64,000 nt of DNA from Oscillospiraceae bacterium (GCA_015068245.1 SVKU01000001.1:62001-126000), one strand, 5' to 3'; positions 53,225 to 61,753 are shown, counted from the first letter of the stretch. Numbers and translations are program-made. The notes: a model not told the origin generated them from the letters alone.

Positions 53225-53683
53225 TCAATCCAATCTGCATATCTTTATACCGATTTCGTTGTCTGAAATATCAATAATTCCATACTGTTTCATATATCCT
53301 GCGCTTCCCGGATTAAGGACGTGCATTCCCCTGTCAACAAGATATAACTGCTGATGAGTGTGACCAAACAATAATACGTCGCAATCATGAGTGTGTGCAG
53401 ATTCTATAATTGAACCTATGCCGGATTTAACGGAAAATGTGTGACCATGACATATGAACAGCCGCTTCCCTGCTGATTCATAAATCAGTTCAGACTCGAG
53501 CCTGCTTCCCCAGTCGCAGTTACCACGAACGGAAACAACTCGTTTTTCAACTGAATAACCGAGATCCTCGGCCTCTTTTGCACCGTCTCCAAGGTGAATG
53601 ATGAGGTCGGGGTTTTCTTTTTCTGCTATATCATAAATAGCATCAAAATTGCCATGGGAATCAGATAAAACAAGTATTTTCAA
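53225..53683 (-). CDS. YfcE/MJ0936-type phosphodiesterase
   Basis: 152 residues. Metallophosphoesterase motifs in order: LSDSHGN, HLGDGA, VRGNCDW, CHGH and FGHTHQQ, then HVLNPGSAG. Family enzymes hydrolyse phosphodiesters; the natural substrate is unknown. The TTG at 53683 (MKILVLSDSHG) is well spaced from AAAAGG; a GTG at 53692 is too close. Confidence 0.88.
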   Translation of the reverse strand: MKILVLSDSHGNFDAIYDIAEKENPDLIIHLGDGAKEAEDLGYSVEKRVVSVRGNCDWGSRLESELIYESAGKRLFICHGHTFSVKSGIGSIIESAHTHDCDVLLFGHTHQQLYLVDRGMHVLNPGSAGYMKQYGIIDISDNEIGIKICRLD

Positions 53684-53752
53684 ATTAAGCACCTTTTCAA
53701 TAATTTCGGAATATATTGTTACTGTATACAGTTATGGAAAGGAATGATAAAA

Positions 53753-54028
53753 ATGGCCGATAAGGAAAAACTGGTATCGAAAATCAAAAGCGACCCGGAT
53801 ATGTCTCAGATTCTGATGAACAAAGATAAATTAAGCTCTGTTCTGAACAGTGATGACGGCAGGAAACTGATATCTATTCTAAGTCAGGACGGCGGCGCTG
53901 CCTTGAAAAAAGCAGCAAATGCCATCAGTGCAGGCAACAATGAAGAAGCCAAGCGTGTATTGGAACCGCTTATGAACCGGCCGGAGACTCAGCACCTTGT
54001 TGATGAACTGAACAGAAAAGTAAAATGA
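53753..54028 (+). CDS. Small hypothetical protein, first of a trio
   Basis: 91 residues, charged and helical, with repeats of the form 'SDPDMSQILMNKDKLSSVLNSDDGRK'-like helices and ALKKAANAISAGNNEEAKRV. No known family recognised. The start at 53753 follows AAAGGA at a proper distance; the ATG at 53744 is too close to it. It overlaps the next gene by ATGA. Confidence 0.65.
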   Translation: MADKEKLVSKIKSDPDMSQILMNKDKLSSVLNSDDGRKLISILSQDGGAALKKAANAISAGNNEEAKRVLEPLMNRPETQHLVDELNRKVK

Positions 54029-54345
54029 GCGATTTCGAGGACAAACTCAATGCGGTATTAAATGACCCTGACAGTATGGCACAGATAATGAAACTTGCAC
54101 AGTCAATCGGAGAAAAGAATGACGATGAAGAACAGTTAAAGGACCATGGACCGGAAATAGGCAAAATACTGTCGATGGCAGGTCAGCTTGGCAGCACAGA
54201 AAGCAAGTACTCTGCCCTGCTGTACTCTTTGAAACCCTATCTGAAAGAAGAGCGACAGAGAAAGCTGGAAAGGGCAATAAGAATTTCCAAACTGTCAAAG
54301 CTGGCAAAAACCGCACTGGAGAGCGGATTGATTGGGGAACTGTAA
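54025..54345 (+). CDS. Small hypothetical protein, second of a trio
   Basis: 106 residues, helical. It opens MSDFEDKLNAVLNDPDSMAQ, echoing the 'DPDMSQIL' segment of the preceding protein, and ends in a basic helix (KEERQRKLERAIRISKLSKL). No transmembrane part. Function unknown. The third gene's ATG follows its stop directly. Confidence 0.65.
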   Translation: MSDFEDKLNAVLNDPDSMAQIMKLAQSIGEKNDDEEQLKDHGPEIGKILSMAGQLGSTESKYSALLYSLKPYLKEERQRKLERAIRISKLSKLAKTALESGLIGEL

Positions 54346-54600
54346 ATGTATAATCGTTACATACCGGACTCTGACGGCTGCAATTTTCAGCCATGTTTTG
54401 AGGAAAAAGTTCAGCATCACAGAGAAAACAGTTCCGCATTTTCTCTGTTGCCAAAAAATATTTCTTCAGTTCTTCGGTCTGTTCTTCCGGATAAGCTCGA
54501 TGCTGCAGACCTGATACTAATACTCATCCTCGTCCTTTTGTTTCTTGAGGACGAGGATGAAGAACTGCTGATAATATTATTGTTTATGCTTCTGGGGTGA
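54346..54600 (+). CDS. Small hypothetical protein with acidic-hydrophobic tail
   Basis: 84 residues. A polar, His/Cys-containing N-terminal half, then LDAADLILILILVLLFLE, an acidic DEDEE break and LLIILLFMLLG. The tail could be a membrane hairpin or an amphipathic assembly segment. Its last 17 bases overlap the 3' end of the minus-strand gene at 54584. Unknown family; part of a trio with no gaps. Confidence 0.6.
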   Translation: MYNRYIPDSDGCNFQPCFEEKVQHHRENSSAFSLLPKNISSVLRSVLPDKLDAADLILILILVLLFLEDEDEELLIILLFMLLG

Positions 54601-55339
54601 CAAACTTGTTGTCAAATTCGGAGTCGGTTGCGGGAAGCAGCTGCATAGAAGTCTCTTTCATGGAATAAACAGTTTGACCATCAAACAGGGTAACCGCTTC
54701 CGCAAGAAGCCCTGTTTCAAGAGAAACCCAATAACGATACTGATACATATTGTCCGGTGAAACGAACTCAACATAAAGATATGACGCATCATCGTTTCCC
54801 GTAACGTAATCAGCAGAAGTGATCCGATTTGATTCTATACTCAGCACATCTTCATATGTGGGTATGCCGATAAGATCGTCGGCAGAAAAGTATTCGTTTT
54901 CCTCATAAGAATGAACGGTATCTTCCCCGTCGTACCACATACTGACTTTACCGTCTGCAATAACGATATGCTGTTTTTCTGAGTTATCCGTGATTTCAAA
55001 ATACCTGCTGCTATCTCTGACCCATACCTCTGCCGTCTGTGTTGCAATAGAATTGCCGCTGATAATATCAATTTTCAGTGTTCTGTGATAACTTGACGGA
55101 CGACTAACGGTGGAAAGGACACTTTTGACATTTTCGGGGCTTACGCTGAGCAAAGTGTCAGGCTGCTCAGATTCCAAAATATGATCTGTTTCAACATTCG
55201 GAGTCTGAGACGGCAAAACTATTTCTACATCAGTGTCGTTATTACTGAGAATATAAGTGAGGATAAGTCCGGTTGCTACCAGAGCGACTATGATAATTAC
55301 AGGAATGACCCTCTTGGCGGCACTGCTTTTTTCAAACAT
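54584..55339 (-). CDS. Membrane-anchored extracytoplasmic protein (LolA/RseB-like fold suspected)
   Basis: 251 residues. One N-terminal membrane segment (VIPVIIIVALVATGLILTYI, ~12-31), a disordered Asp/Pro/Ser linker, then a beta-rich domain from ~65 with VSMWYDGEDTVHSYEEN and YRYWVSLETGLLAEAVTLFD, which recall LolA/RseB-like sensors. Lies 28 bp after wecB on the same strand, so it is probably in that operon. Function unknown. Confidence 0.65.
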   Translation of the reverse strand: MFEKSSAAKRVIPVIIIVALVATGLILTYILSNNDTDVEIVLPSQTPNVETDHILESEQPDTLLSVSPENVKSVLSTVSRPSSYHRTLKIDIISGNSIATQTAEVWVRDSSRYFEITDNSEKQHIVIADGKVSMWYDGEDTVHSYEENEYFSADDLIGIPTYEDVLSIESNRITSADYVTGNDDASYLYVEFVSPDNMYQYRYWVSLETGLLAEAVTLFDGQTVYSMKETSMQLLPATDSEFDNKFVTPEA

Positions 55340-55367
55340 CGGACTTCTCCCCTTTCCGTATCATTTA

Positions 55368-56516
55368 TCAGCCCTTGAAATCTTCCGGCTGCTTATCGCT
55401 TACACCAAAATGCCACAAAATAGCGTCAACTATACGTTTTGAGGCGTTTCCGTCACCGTAGGGATTAACGGCTTTGGCCATCTGCTGATAAGCTTCTTCG
55501 TTGGTAAGAAGTTCGGAAGCCATATCAAATATTACGTCAGTTTCAACGCCTGCCAGTTTAACCGTACCGGCTTTTACTGCCTCGGGTCGTTCGGTCTCCT
55601 TGCGTACTACAAGGACAGGCTTGCCCAATGCCGGAGCTTCTTCCTGCAGGCCGCCCGAATCGGTGATTATCATATAGCTTCTTGCCATAAGGTTGTGCAT
55701 CTCATCAACAGGCAGCGGGTCAATAAGGCACACTCTGTCAAGCTCACCGATTGTTCCGAAAACGGTTTCACGAACAACCGGGCTAAGATGTACGGGGTCT
55801 ACAATTACAACATCTTCGTAGGTCTCTACCAGCTTTTTGAGCGCAAGCATTATGTCCTGCAGCGGTTTACCGTAGTTCTCACGGCGGTGGCATGTTACTG
55901 TAATAACTTTTTTGTTTTCAAAATCCAGGGAGTTCAGTGCATCAGATTCAAAAACGTAGTCATCACGAACAGTGTATTTCATGGCGTCTATAACAGTGTT
56001 GCCGGTGATAAAAATACCTTCGGTGACGCCTTCCGCCCTGAGGTTTGCAGCGTTGGAGGAAGTGGGGGCAAAATTCAGCTCTGCTATACGCCCGACAAGG
56101 GTTCGGTTTATCTCTTCAGGGAAAGGTGAATACTTGTCCCATGTGCGCAGCCCGGCTTCAACATGACCAACGGGAATCTGCTGATAGAATGCAGCCAAGG
56201 CACCGGAAAATGTTGTGGTCGTATCGCCGTGGACAAGCAGTATATCCGGCTGCTCTTTTTTCAGTACATCTTCCATGCCGGCAAGAGCCTTGCAGGTAAT
56301 GGTGGACAGCGTCTGGTTTTTCTCCATTATATCAAGGTCGTAATCGGGAGTAATACCGTAAACCTGCAGCATCGAGTCCAGCATCTCACGATGTTGACCG
56401 GTAACACAGCAAATGCTGATAATTTCGTTACGGCTTTGCAGTTCCTTGACCAGAGGAGCCATTTTAACAGCCTCCGGTCTGGTACCAAACACGGTCATAA
56501 CTTTAATCTTTTTCAT
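55368..56516 (-). CDS. wecB: UDP-N-acetylglucosamine 2-epimerase (non-hydrolysing)
   Basis: 382 residues. FGTRPEAVKMAPL at the N-terminus, VHGDTTTTFSGALAAF, HVEAGLRT and TDSGGLQEEAPALGKP are the family motifs. It makes UDP-ManNAc for wall polymers. Its start overlaps the upstream transferase gene by 4 bp. Confidence 0.95.
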   Translation of the reverse strand: MKKIKVMTVFGTRPEAVKMAPLVKELQSRNEIISICCVTGQHREMLDSMLQVYGITPDYDLDIMEKNQTLSTITCKALAGMEDVLKKEQPDILLVHGDTTTTFSGALAAFYQQIPVGHVEAGLRTWDKYSPFPEEINRTLVGRIAELNFAPTSSNAANLRAEGVTEGIFITGNTVIDAMKYTVRDDYVFESDALNSLDFENKKVITVTCHRRENYGKPLQDIMLALKKLVETYEDVVIVDPVHLSPVVRETVFGTIGELDRVCLIDPLPVDEMHNLMARSYMIITDSGGLQEEAPALGKPVLVVRKETERPEAVKAGTVKLAGVETDVIFDMASELLTNEEAYQQMAKAVNPYGDGNASKRIVDAILWHFGVSDKQPEDFKG

Positions 56517-57571
56517 TCTTCATTTTCCTTTTCGTGATGATGAGACTTCTCGTGGATCCATCTGGTGATAAAGATAACAAGAACAACGTCAATTGCAAGA
56601 ATCAAAAACTTTACCCAGCCTTCAGTGGTCAGCATAACAGCGGAAAGTCCAAGAATTGCGGTTACAAGATACAATATGGCAACGCTTTGCTTCTGACTGT
56701 ATCCCATGTCTATCAGCTTATGGTGGATATGACTGCGGTCAGCTTTCCAGGGCGCCTGACCTTTGATAATGCGGCGGAAAAACGCAGTAACAGTATCAAA
56801 TATGGGTACACCAAGAATAAGGAACGGTACAAGGAAAGAAATGATGGTGTAGAATTTAAACAAGCCCTGAATAGACAGTACTGCAAGGATATATCCCAAA
56901 AAAGTGGCACCGGTATCGCCCATGAATATCTTGGCGGGATTTATATTGTAGGGCATGAATCCAAGACAAGCACCAAGAAGAGCTGCAACCATAATGGCAA
57001 CATTAACATCGCTGACAAGCAGTGATATAACAAGAAGGCTTGCTGAGTTGATGGCAGAAACGCCAACAGACAGTCCGTCAAGACCGTCTATCAGATTGAC
57101 AGCGTTGGTAATGGCGACGATCCAGACAACAGTAACGGGAACAGCAAGGAATCCGAGATTAAAATACAGGCTTTCTCCGAAGAAAATCGGGTTGGAAAGG
57201 AACTGGATGACGTTGCCGTGAGCTACGGCAACAACAGCCGCCAGAATTTGAACTGCGAATTTAAAAATTGCGTTCAAAGGGCGGATATCGTCGATAACTC
57301 CCAACAGGACGATAATTACAGCGCCCAACAGCATGCCCTTGATCTGGCGGTCTATCTCGGCAAATAACAGTACGGCAAGCATGAAAGAAAGGAAAATCGC
57401 TAATCCGCCAAGCAGCGGGACAGGTTCCTTATGCATGCGGCGATCGTCTTTTGGTATGTCGACCGCACCCACTTTATTGGCAAAAGCCTTTACAACGGGA
57501 GTGAACAGGAAAGACGCCAGAACAGCCACGCCAAGAGTTATCAATACATGTGAATATGTTTCTAAAGTCAT
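56513..57571 (-). CDS. TagO/WecA-type undecaprenyl-phosphate GlcNAc-1-phosphate transferase
   Basis: 352 residues, about ten membrane helices. Motifs: DDRRMHKEPVPLLGG, NAVNLIDGLDGLSVG (catalytic Asp) and KIFMGDTGATFLGY; cytoplasmic loop WKADRSHIHHKLID. The C-terminus is His/Glu-rich (EKSHHHEKENEE). It starts wall teichoic acid or similar glycans on undecaprenyl phosphate. It follows trpS by 3 bp. Confidence 0.92.
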   Translation of the reverse strand: MTLETYSHVLITLGVAVLASFLFTPVVKAFANKVGAVDIPKDDRRMHKEPVPLLGGLAIFLSFMLAVLLFAEIDRQIKGMLLGAVIIVLLGVIDDIRPLNAIFKFAVQILAAVVAVAHGNVIQFLSNPIFFGESLYFNLGFLAVPVTVVWIVAITNAVNLIDGLDGLSVGVSAINSASLLVISLLVSDVNVAIMVAALLGACLGFMPYNINPAKIFMGDTGATFLGYILAVLSIQGLFKFYTIISFLVPFLILGVPIFDTVTAFFRRIIKGQAPWKADRSHIHHKLIDMGYSQKQSVAILYLVTAILGLSAVMLTTEGWVKFLILAIDVVLVIFITRWIHEKSHHHEKENEE

Positions 57572-57574
57572 AGT

Positions 57575-58594
57575 TTATTTACCATTCGGCAGAACAAAGC
57601 CGATTTTCTTATATACCTTTTTCAGTGTTCTGTTTGCTACACGGGAAGCCTTTTCGGCACCGTCTGCCATGAGTTTATTGAGGTAATCCTTGTTTTTCAT
57701 AAGATCCTCGCTCTTTTCACGGATAGGACGGAGCATTTCAACAACAGCCTCGCCAACAGCGGGTTTGAATACACCGTAACCGGCTGAAGCAAATTCCTTT
57801 TCGATTTCGGCAAAGGTCTTGCCTGTAGCACAAGAATAAATGGTCATCAGATTGGATACGCCGGGTTTATTCTCGGGATCGTAATGGACACATCCGGCAC
57901 CGGTATCGCTGTCGGTTATGGCACGCTTGAAAGTGCGCATGATATCCTCCGGCTTGTCGGTAATAAGGATACGGCCTTTATCCTCGTCTTCAGACTTTGA
58001 CATCTTGGAGGTGGGATCGGCAAGACTCATGATGCGGGCGCCGACCTTTGCAATATAAGGCTCGGGTACCTTGAAAACATCACCGTAAATGCCATTGAAT
58101 CGGTTGGCGATATCACGGGTAAGCTCGCAGTGCTGCTTCTGGTCCTCGCCTACGGGAACATAGTCGGCATTATAAAGCAGGATATCACCGGCCATCAGAG
58201 CAGGATAGGTAAAAAGACCGCCGTTGATATTGTCGGCATTTTTTGCACTTTTATCCTTAAACTGGGTCATGCGGCTCAATTCACCGAACATGGCATAACA
58301 GTTGAGAACCCAACCCATCTCAGCGTGAGCCGGCACATGGCTCTGAATGAAAAGAGTATTTTTCTCCGGGTCAAGACCGCAAGCAACATACTGCGCCAGC
58401 TGATTGGTGGTACGACGGCGAAGATCTGCAGGGTTCTGACGAACGGTTATGGCGTGAAGATCGGCCATGAAGTAATAGCAATCATATTCGTCGGCAAGAG
58501 CTATCCAGTTTTTGATGGCGCCTATATAGGAACCAAGAGTAAGGTCTCCGCTGGGTTTGATTCCGGAAACCATTATTTTCTTTGCAGTATCCAT
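57575..58594 (-). CDS. trpS: Tryptophanyl-tRNA synthetase
   Basis: 339 residues, class I synthetase. The HIGH-like loop reads PSGDLTLGSYIGA, and KMSKS is present in TSKMSKSEDEDKG. LLYNADYVPVGEDQKQH binds Trp/ATP. First gene of the trpS-tagO-wecB operon. No T-box fits its ~52-nt leader. Confidence 0.96.
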   Translation of the reverse strand: MDTAKKIMVSGIKPSGDLTLGSYIGAIKNWIALADEYDCYYFMADLHAITVRQNPADLRRRTTNQLAQYVACGLDPEKNTLFIQSHVPAHAEMGWVLNCYAMFGELSRMTQFKDKSAKNADNINGGLFTYPALMAGDILLYNADYVPVGEDQKQHCELTRDIANRFNGIYGDVFKVPEPYIAKVGARIMSLADPTSKMSKSEDEDKGRILITDKPEDIMRTFKRAITDSDTGAGCVHYDPENKPGVSNLMTIYSCATGKTFAEIEKEFASAGYGVFKPAVGEAVVEMLRPIREKSEDLMKNKDYLNKLMADGAEKASRVANRTLKKVYKKIGFVLPNGK

Positions 58595-58652
58595 TGTGAT
58601 AACCTCTTATATCTTAATTAACGGAAAAATCCGCCTTTTATTCCAATAAAAC

Positions 58653-58681
58653 ATTGTATCATATCTTATCGTTATTGGCAA
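58653..58681 (-). promoter_or_regulatory. Promoter of trpS
   Basis: On the minus strand TTGCCA (58676-58681), 17 bp, TACAAT (58653-58658). Confidence 0.7.
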
Positions 58682-58720
58682 CTTGAATATGTTATTCAGA
58701 ACATCGTGTCAGTAATTGAA

Positions 58721-58765
58721 AAATCCCCATCTTAAAAAGCTGCGAGTGCCGTAAGATGGGGATTT
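58721..58765. terminator. Hairpin after the AraC gene (dispersed-repeat family)
   Basis: AAATCCCCATCTTA / TAAGATGGGGATTT, 14-bp perfect stem with a 17-nt loop. Related to hairpins at 34110 and 61681 and the half-copy at 2347. Downstream of the minus-strand AraC gene. Confidence 0.65.
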
Positions 58766-58782
58766 CTCAGCGACAGTATCGT

Positions 58783-60060
58783 TTATCCTCTGAGTTTTGA
58801 TGGACAAACGCCTTCGTATCGTTTGAAAGCACGGTTCATTGTAAGCGAGCTTGAAAAACCGCAGCTGTCTGCAATATCTTTAACTGTATCGGTGCTTGAC
58901 AACATCTGCTTTGCTGCTTCAAGACGTTTTTTCTGCAGAGCATCAAACAGCCGCTCTCCCCTGTACTGGCGGTAGATTCTTGAGCAGTATGCGGGGCTTA
59001 GATTAAAACGATCGGCTATATAATTTACAGACAGGTTGAAGTCACGGAAGTTCTCGTCGATAAACTTATCAATTTCCACTACCCACTGGGGCGGTTCTTC
59101 TTTCTTTCGGGTGTTGAAGTGTTCCTCTATCTCGTCGATTATTGCATCGGTAGTCAGCAGAAAATCATTAAGAGTGCGTCCTGATTCAACAAGCCTGTGA
59201 CCGGGGTTGAGCTGCATATAAAAATCAAAACCAAGTATATCCTTAAGGGCGTCGGTCATATAAAGCATGCTGTTGACCATACCGTAAATTCTGAATTTAA
59301 AGGTATTTATTGACGGCTGTGTATCAATAAACTCCCTGGAAACAAGCTCGTGTATGGACTGACGAAGTCCGTCAAAATCCTGAGTTTGAATACAATTGAG
59401 CATTTTTGTTTCAAGGCTTAGATATTTTGTTGATGAAGGAGGAAGGTTTGTATGCAGAAGATCATCGTAACATATGAGCTGAACATCATCATCGCACACA
59501 AGTTGCTGATACTCAAAAATATCAAGAGTCTCATTGAACATTTCGGGTATCTTCATGGCATCTGAATATACTCTGCTTGCTGCAATCGTGATACTGATAT
59601 CAAAATTAGTTTCAAGAAACTCAATTGCATTGACGGCAGACCTCTTGATTGCATCAAAACTGCCGGGAACAGAGGAATCAAAGTTGACAATTACGACCGT
59701 ATATCCCATATACTCTGCAGCTGCAGCAGATACAGATGAATCAAAGACATCTTCCAACACATTTCGGAGAATAAAAAACATGTCACGATAGTCAATGTTG
59801 GTTTCATCTGCAAAAAGAGGCCCCCACTTTTCAGTTCTTGAAGTAAAAATAACAAAATCGGGGCGTGAAAGATCTATGTTTGAAAGAGAAGCATCATTCG
59901 AAAGATGCTCGATAGACGGATAAAACCCACCGCCAAGAGCATGGACAAAAAACATATCTCTTCTGAACGAGTTGTATCCCCTGCTCGCCTGTTCAAGCTC
60001 GACCTTAAGCTCGTCCAGCTCGGTTTGTAAATTCTTGATCTCCAATTCCAGATTCTTCAA
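58783..60060 (-). CDS. AraC-family transcriptional regulator
   Basis: 425 residues. N-terminal coiled coil (~1-30), a large sensor region without a recognised family, possibly a degenerate GGDEF-like fold in the centre, and a C-terminal AraC domain (~325-425) with two helix-turn-helix units (LSVNYIADRFNLSPAYCSRI; KDIADSCGFSSSLTMNRAF). No response-receiver domain. The start is a TTG with GGAGG. Target genes unknown. Confidence 0.88.
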   Translation of the reverse strand: MKNLELEIKNLQTELDELKVELEQASRGYNSFRRDMFFVHALGGGFYPSIEHLSNDASLSNIDLSRPDFVIFTSRTEKWGPLFADETNIDYRDMFFILRNVLEDVFDSSVSAAAAEYMGYTVVIVNFDSSVPGSFDAIKRSAVNAIEFLETNFDISITIAASRVYSDAMKIPEMFNETLDIFEYQQLVCDDDVQLICYDDLLHTNLPPSSTKYLSLETKMLNCIQTQDFDGLRQSIHELVSREFIDTQPSINTFKFRIYGMVNSMLYMTDALKDILGFDFYMQLNPGHRLVESGRTLNDFLLTTDAIIDEIEEHFNTRKKEEPPQWVVEIDKFIDENFRDFNLSVNYIADRFNLSPAYCSRIYRQYRGERLFDALQKKRLEAAKQMLSSTDTVKDIADSCGFSSSLTMNRAFKRYEGVCPSKLRG

Positions 60061-60091
60061 AGTCTACCTCCGAAATATTTTCCTTTGTATA

Positions 60092-60120
60092 ATAATAGAA
60101 CAAGATTGATGTTTAGTCAA
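60092..60120 (-). promoter_or_regulatory. Promoter of the AraC gene with palindrome
   Basis: On the minus strand TTGACT (60115-60120), 17 bp, TATTAT (60092-60097). GATTGA...TCAATC, 6-bp arms, overlaps the -35 and may be an autoregulatory site. Confidence 0.6.
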
Positions 60121-60145
60121 TCAAACAATTTTGTATCCATATTAA

Positions 60146-60167
60146 TTATCAATCCACAAATTGATAA
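60146..60167. promoter_or_regulatory. Operator-like palindrome
   Basis: TTATCAAT-CCACAA-ATTGATAA, perfect 8-bp arms, 26 bp upstream of the AraC -35. The surrounding 60121-60270 holds no gene. Confidence 0.45.
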
Positions 60168-60271
60168 CAAATCAAGCTTTTTGAGCCTTTATCTCAGTAT
60201 AGATTTCAATTAAACTTAAACTGTAGAACAGATGTCGGGAATTCATTTTCTTTCTTTTCATAATAAAGCGG

Positions 60272-60303
60272 CAGCCGCAGGCATAAAACCTGCGGCTGTT
60301 TGC
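60272..60303 (+). terminator. Hairpin upstream of the rsgA-like leader
   Basis: CAGCCGCAGG / CCTGCGGCTG with a 7-nt loop and TTTG after it. It lies just before the promoter at 60311 and may insulate it. Confidence 0.65.
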
Positions 60304-60310
60304 TTACATA

Positions 60311-60339
60311 TTGACATACCTAAACTGTAGGAGTAAACT
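60311..60339 (+). promoter_or_regulatory. Promoter of the rsgA-like transcript
   Basis: TTGACA (60311-60316), 17 bp, TAAACT (60334-60339). Transcription would start near 60346, ~285 nt before the GTPase start. Confidence 0.6.
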
Positions 60340-60383
60340 GATACCATACTTGCCTGACCTCAGGTGGAAAGGAGACTATAATA

Positions 60384-60413
60384 ATGACTGTGTACGAGGT
60401 AATCGCCGTATAA
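60384..60413 (+). CDS. 9-residue leader peptide candidate
   Basis: MTVYEVIAV behind a strong AAAGGAG, in the leader of the rsgA-like gene. Too short to be a folded protein; the wording resembles starts of small 'holin-like' peptides (MTVYE...) but it stops after nine codons. Probably a translated leader. Confidence 0.45.
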   Translation: MTVYEVIAV

Positions 60414-60419
60414 CTGAAT

Positions 60420-60545
60420 ATGGGTGCGATAATTTTGGGAGGCTGTGACCTCCTACGTTGTCGTGCATTCAATTAAGTAACCTTTCAGCCGCAGTAAGCA
60501 GCCAATGAATCAAAGGTTGCTTTGCCGCGGTATTTTTGCGCCCAT
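60420..60545 (+). ncRNA. Structured leader RNA candidate
   Basis: ATGGGTGC (60420-60427) can close with GCGCCCAT (60538-60545). Inside: GGAGG/CCTCC (60438-60453) and an 11-bp AAGTAACCTTT/AAAGGTTGCTT (60475-60485 with 60512-60522). GCCGC in that loop could instead pair with GCGGT near 60527. Possible attenuator; no known riboswitch class recognised. Confidence 0.5.
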
Positions 60546-60578
60546 TTTCAGACGGTATTTGAAAGGAGTTGATGTGTT

Positions 60579-60656
60579 ATGAAGAACACAACATTCAAAA
60601 TATCAAAGCTGAATTTGGAGGATATAAATTTTGAATATAAGCAACTACGGTTTTGA
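60579..60656 (+). CDS. 25-residue upstream ORF overlapping the rsgA-like start
   Basis: MKNTTFKISKLN..., 25 codons, with GAAAGGAG before its ATG. It runs out of frame across the GTPase start (TTG 60631) and contains that gene's ribosome binding site, so its translation could control or couple the GTPase. Confidence 0.45.
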   Translation: MKNTTFKISKLNLEDINFEYKQLRF

Positions 60657-61671
60657 AAACCTGAAAACAGAAGATAATACCTTTCCTGCAAGGATAACAT
60701 CAGTACACCGCAATCGATTTGAAATCGTATTTGAGTATGGAAATGCTTATGCCCAACTGAAACAGGGAGCTTTTTATAATGATTTTGGGCCATATCCAAC
60801 TACCGGAGATTTTGTGAGTTTTATCTACAATCCCTATGGCGACAGTTTGATAACAAAAACACTTCCAAGAAGAACATACTTTGCACGAAAAGATCCTTCT
60901 CCCGGACGAGGAGAACAAGCAGTTGCAGCTAATTTTGATTATGTATTCATCATGCAGTCTTTAAATCAGGATTTTAACAAGAATCGTCTTGAGCGTTATC
61001 TGACCCTTGCTTGGCAGTCAGGAGCGCAGCCCGTTGTGATACTTACAAAATCAGACCTGCCGGGAAGTCACAATGAAATCATAAATACGGCTAATAGAGT
61101 TGCTATCGGCGTACCTGTTCATGCAGTCAGTTCTAAAACAGGAGCAGGACTGGAATCGTTAAATACTTATTTTATGCCGGGAAAGACCATAGTTTTCCTT
61201 GGGTCATCAGGTGTTGGAAAGTCAAGTCTTGTAAACGCTCTGTCAGGTGAAGAAGTTATGCTTGTCAACAGTATACGGGACAATGACGGCAAAGGACGAC
61301 ATACTACAACTCATCGCCAGCTTATTATGCTAAACAACGGAGCTATGATAATTGATACACCCGGAATGAGAGAACTGGGACTTTGGAATGCTGCTGACGG
61401 AATTGAAGATGCTTTTGCCGATGTTGAAAAATACATCAATAATTGTCGTTTCTCAGACTGTCGACATCAGAATGAACCCGGTTGTGCTGTCATTGCCGCA
61501 ATTGAAAACGGATTGCTTTCTGCCGAACGATGGGAGAGCTATTGCAGCCTAAAGCAGGAAGCAAAATTTGCCGATGATAAGGCCGAGTTTCTGAAAGCTA
61601 AATGGGAACGTAACAAGACCATCGCGAAAAAAAGCAAAAAAATGAAAAAAGACGGCCTAATAAGAAAATAA
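60631..61671 (+). CDS. rsgA: RsgA-type ribosome small-subunit GTPase
   Basis: 346 residues. N-terminal OB-fold, then a circularly permuted GTPase: G4 LTKSDL before P-loop GSSGVGKSS and G3 DTPGMRELG. The zinc motif C-x4-C-x-H-x5-C (CRFSDCRH...C) and a Lys-rich C-terminus follow. RsgA checks 30S assembly. The start is a TTG behind GGAGG. A second genome copy may exist, since this one has an unusual leader. Confidence 0.9.
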   Translation: MNISNYGFENLKTEDNTFPARITSVHRNRFEIVFEYGNAYAQLKQGAFYNDFGPYPTTGDFVSFIYNPYGDSLITKTLPRRTYFARKDPSPGRGEQAVAANFDYVFIMQSLNQDFNKNRLERYLTLAWQSGAQPVVILTKSDLPGSHNEIINTANRVAIGVPVHAVSSKTGAGLESLNTYFMPGKTIVFLGSSGVGKSSLVNALSGEEVMLVNSIRDNDGKGRHTTTHRQLIMLNNGAMIIDTPGMRELGLWNAADGIEDAFADVEKYINNCRFSDCRHQNEPGCAVIAAIENGLLSAERWESYCSLKQEAKFADDKAEFLKAKWERNKTIAKKSKKMKKDGLIRK

Positions 61672-61680
61672 TAAAACCTA

Positions 61681-61725
61681 TCCCCCATCTTAAAGAGCAT
61701 TGTACTCAATAAGATGGGGGATTTT
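61681..61725. terminator. Bidirectional terminator between rsgA-like gene and nfo
   Basis: TCCCCCATCTTA / TAAGATGGGGGA with T5 after; same repeat family as at 34110 and 58721. Confidence 0.85.
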
Positions 61726-61753
61726 TAGCATCATAGTCGTTAGAGTAATGACA

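Noticed and set aside
58595-58660. T-box leader for trpS
   Set aside because: The leader is only ~52 nt and lacks the T-box motif TGGNACCGCG and a specifier stem.
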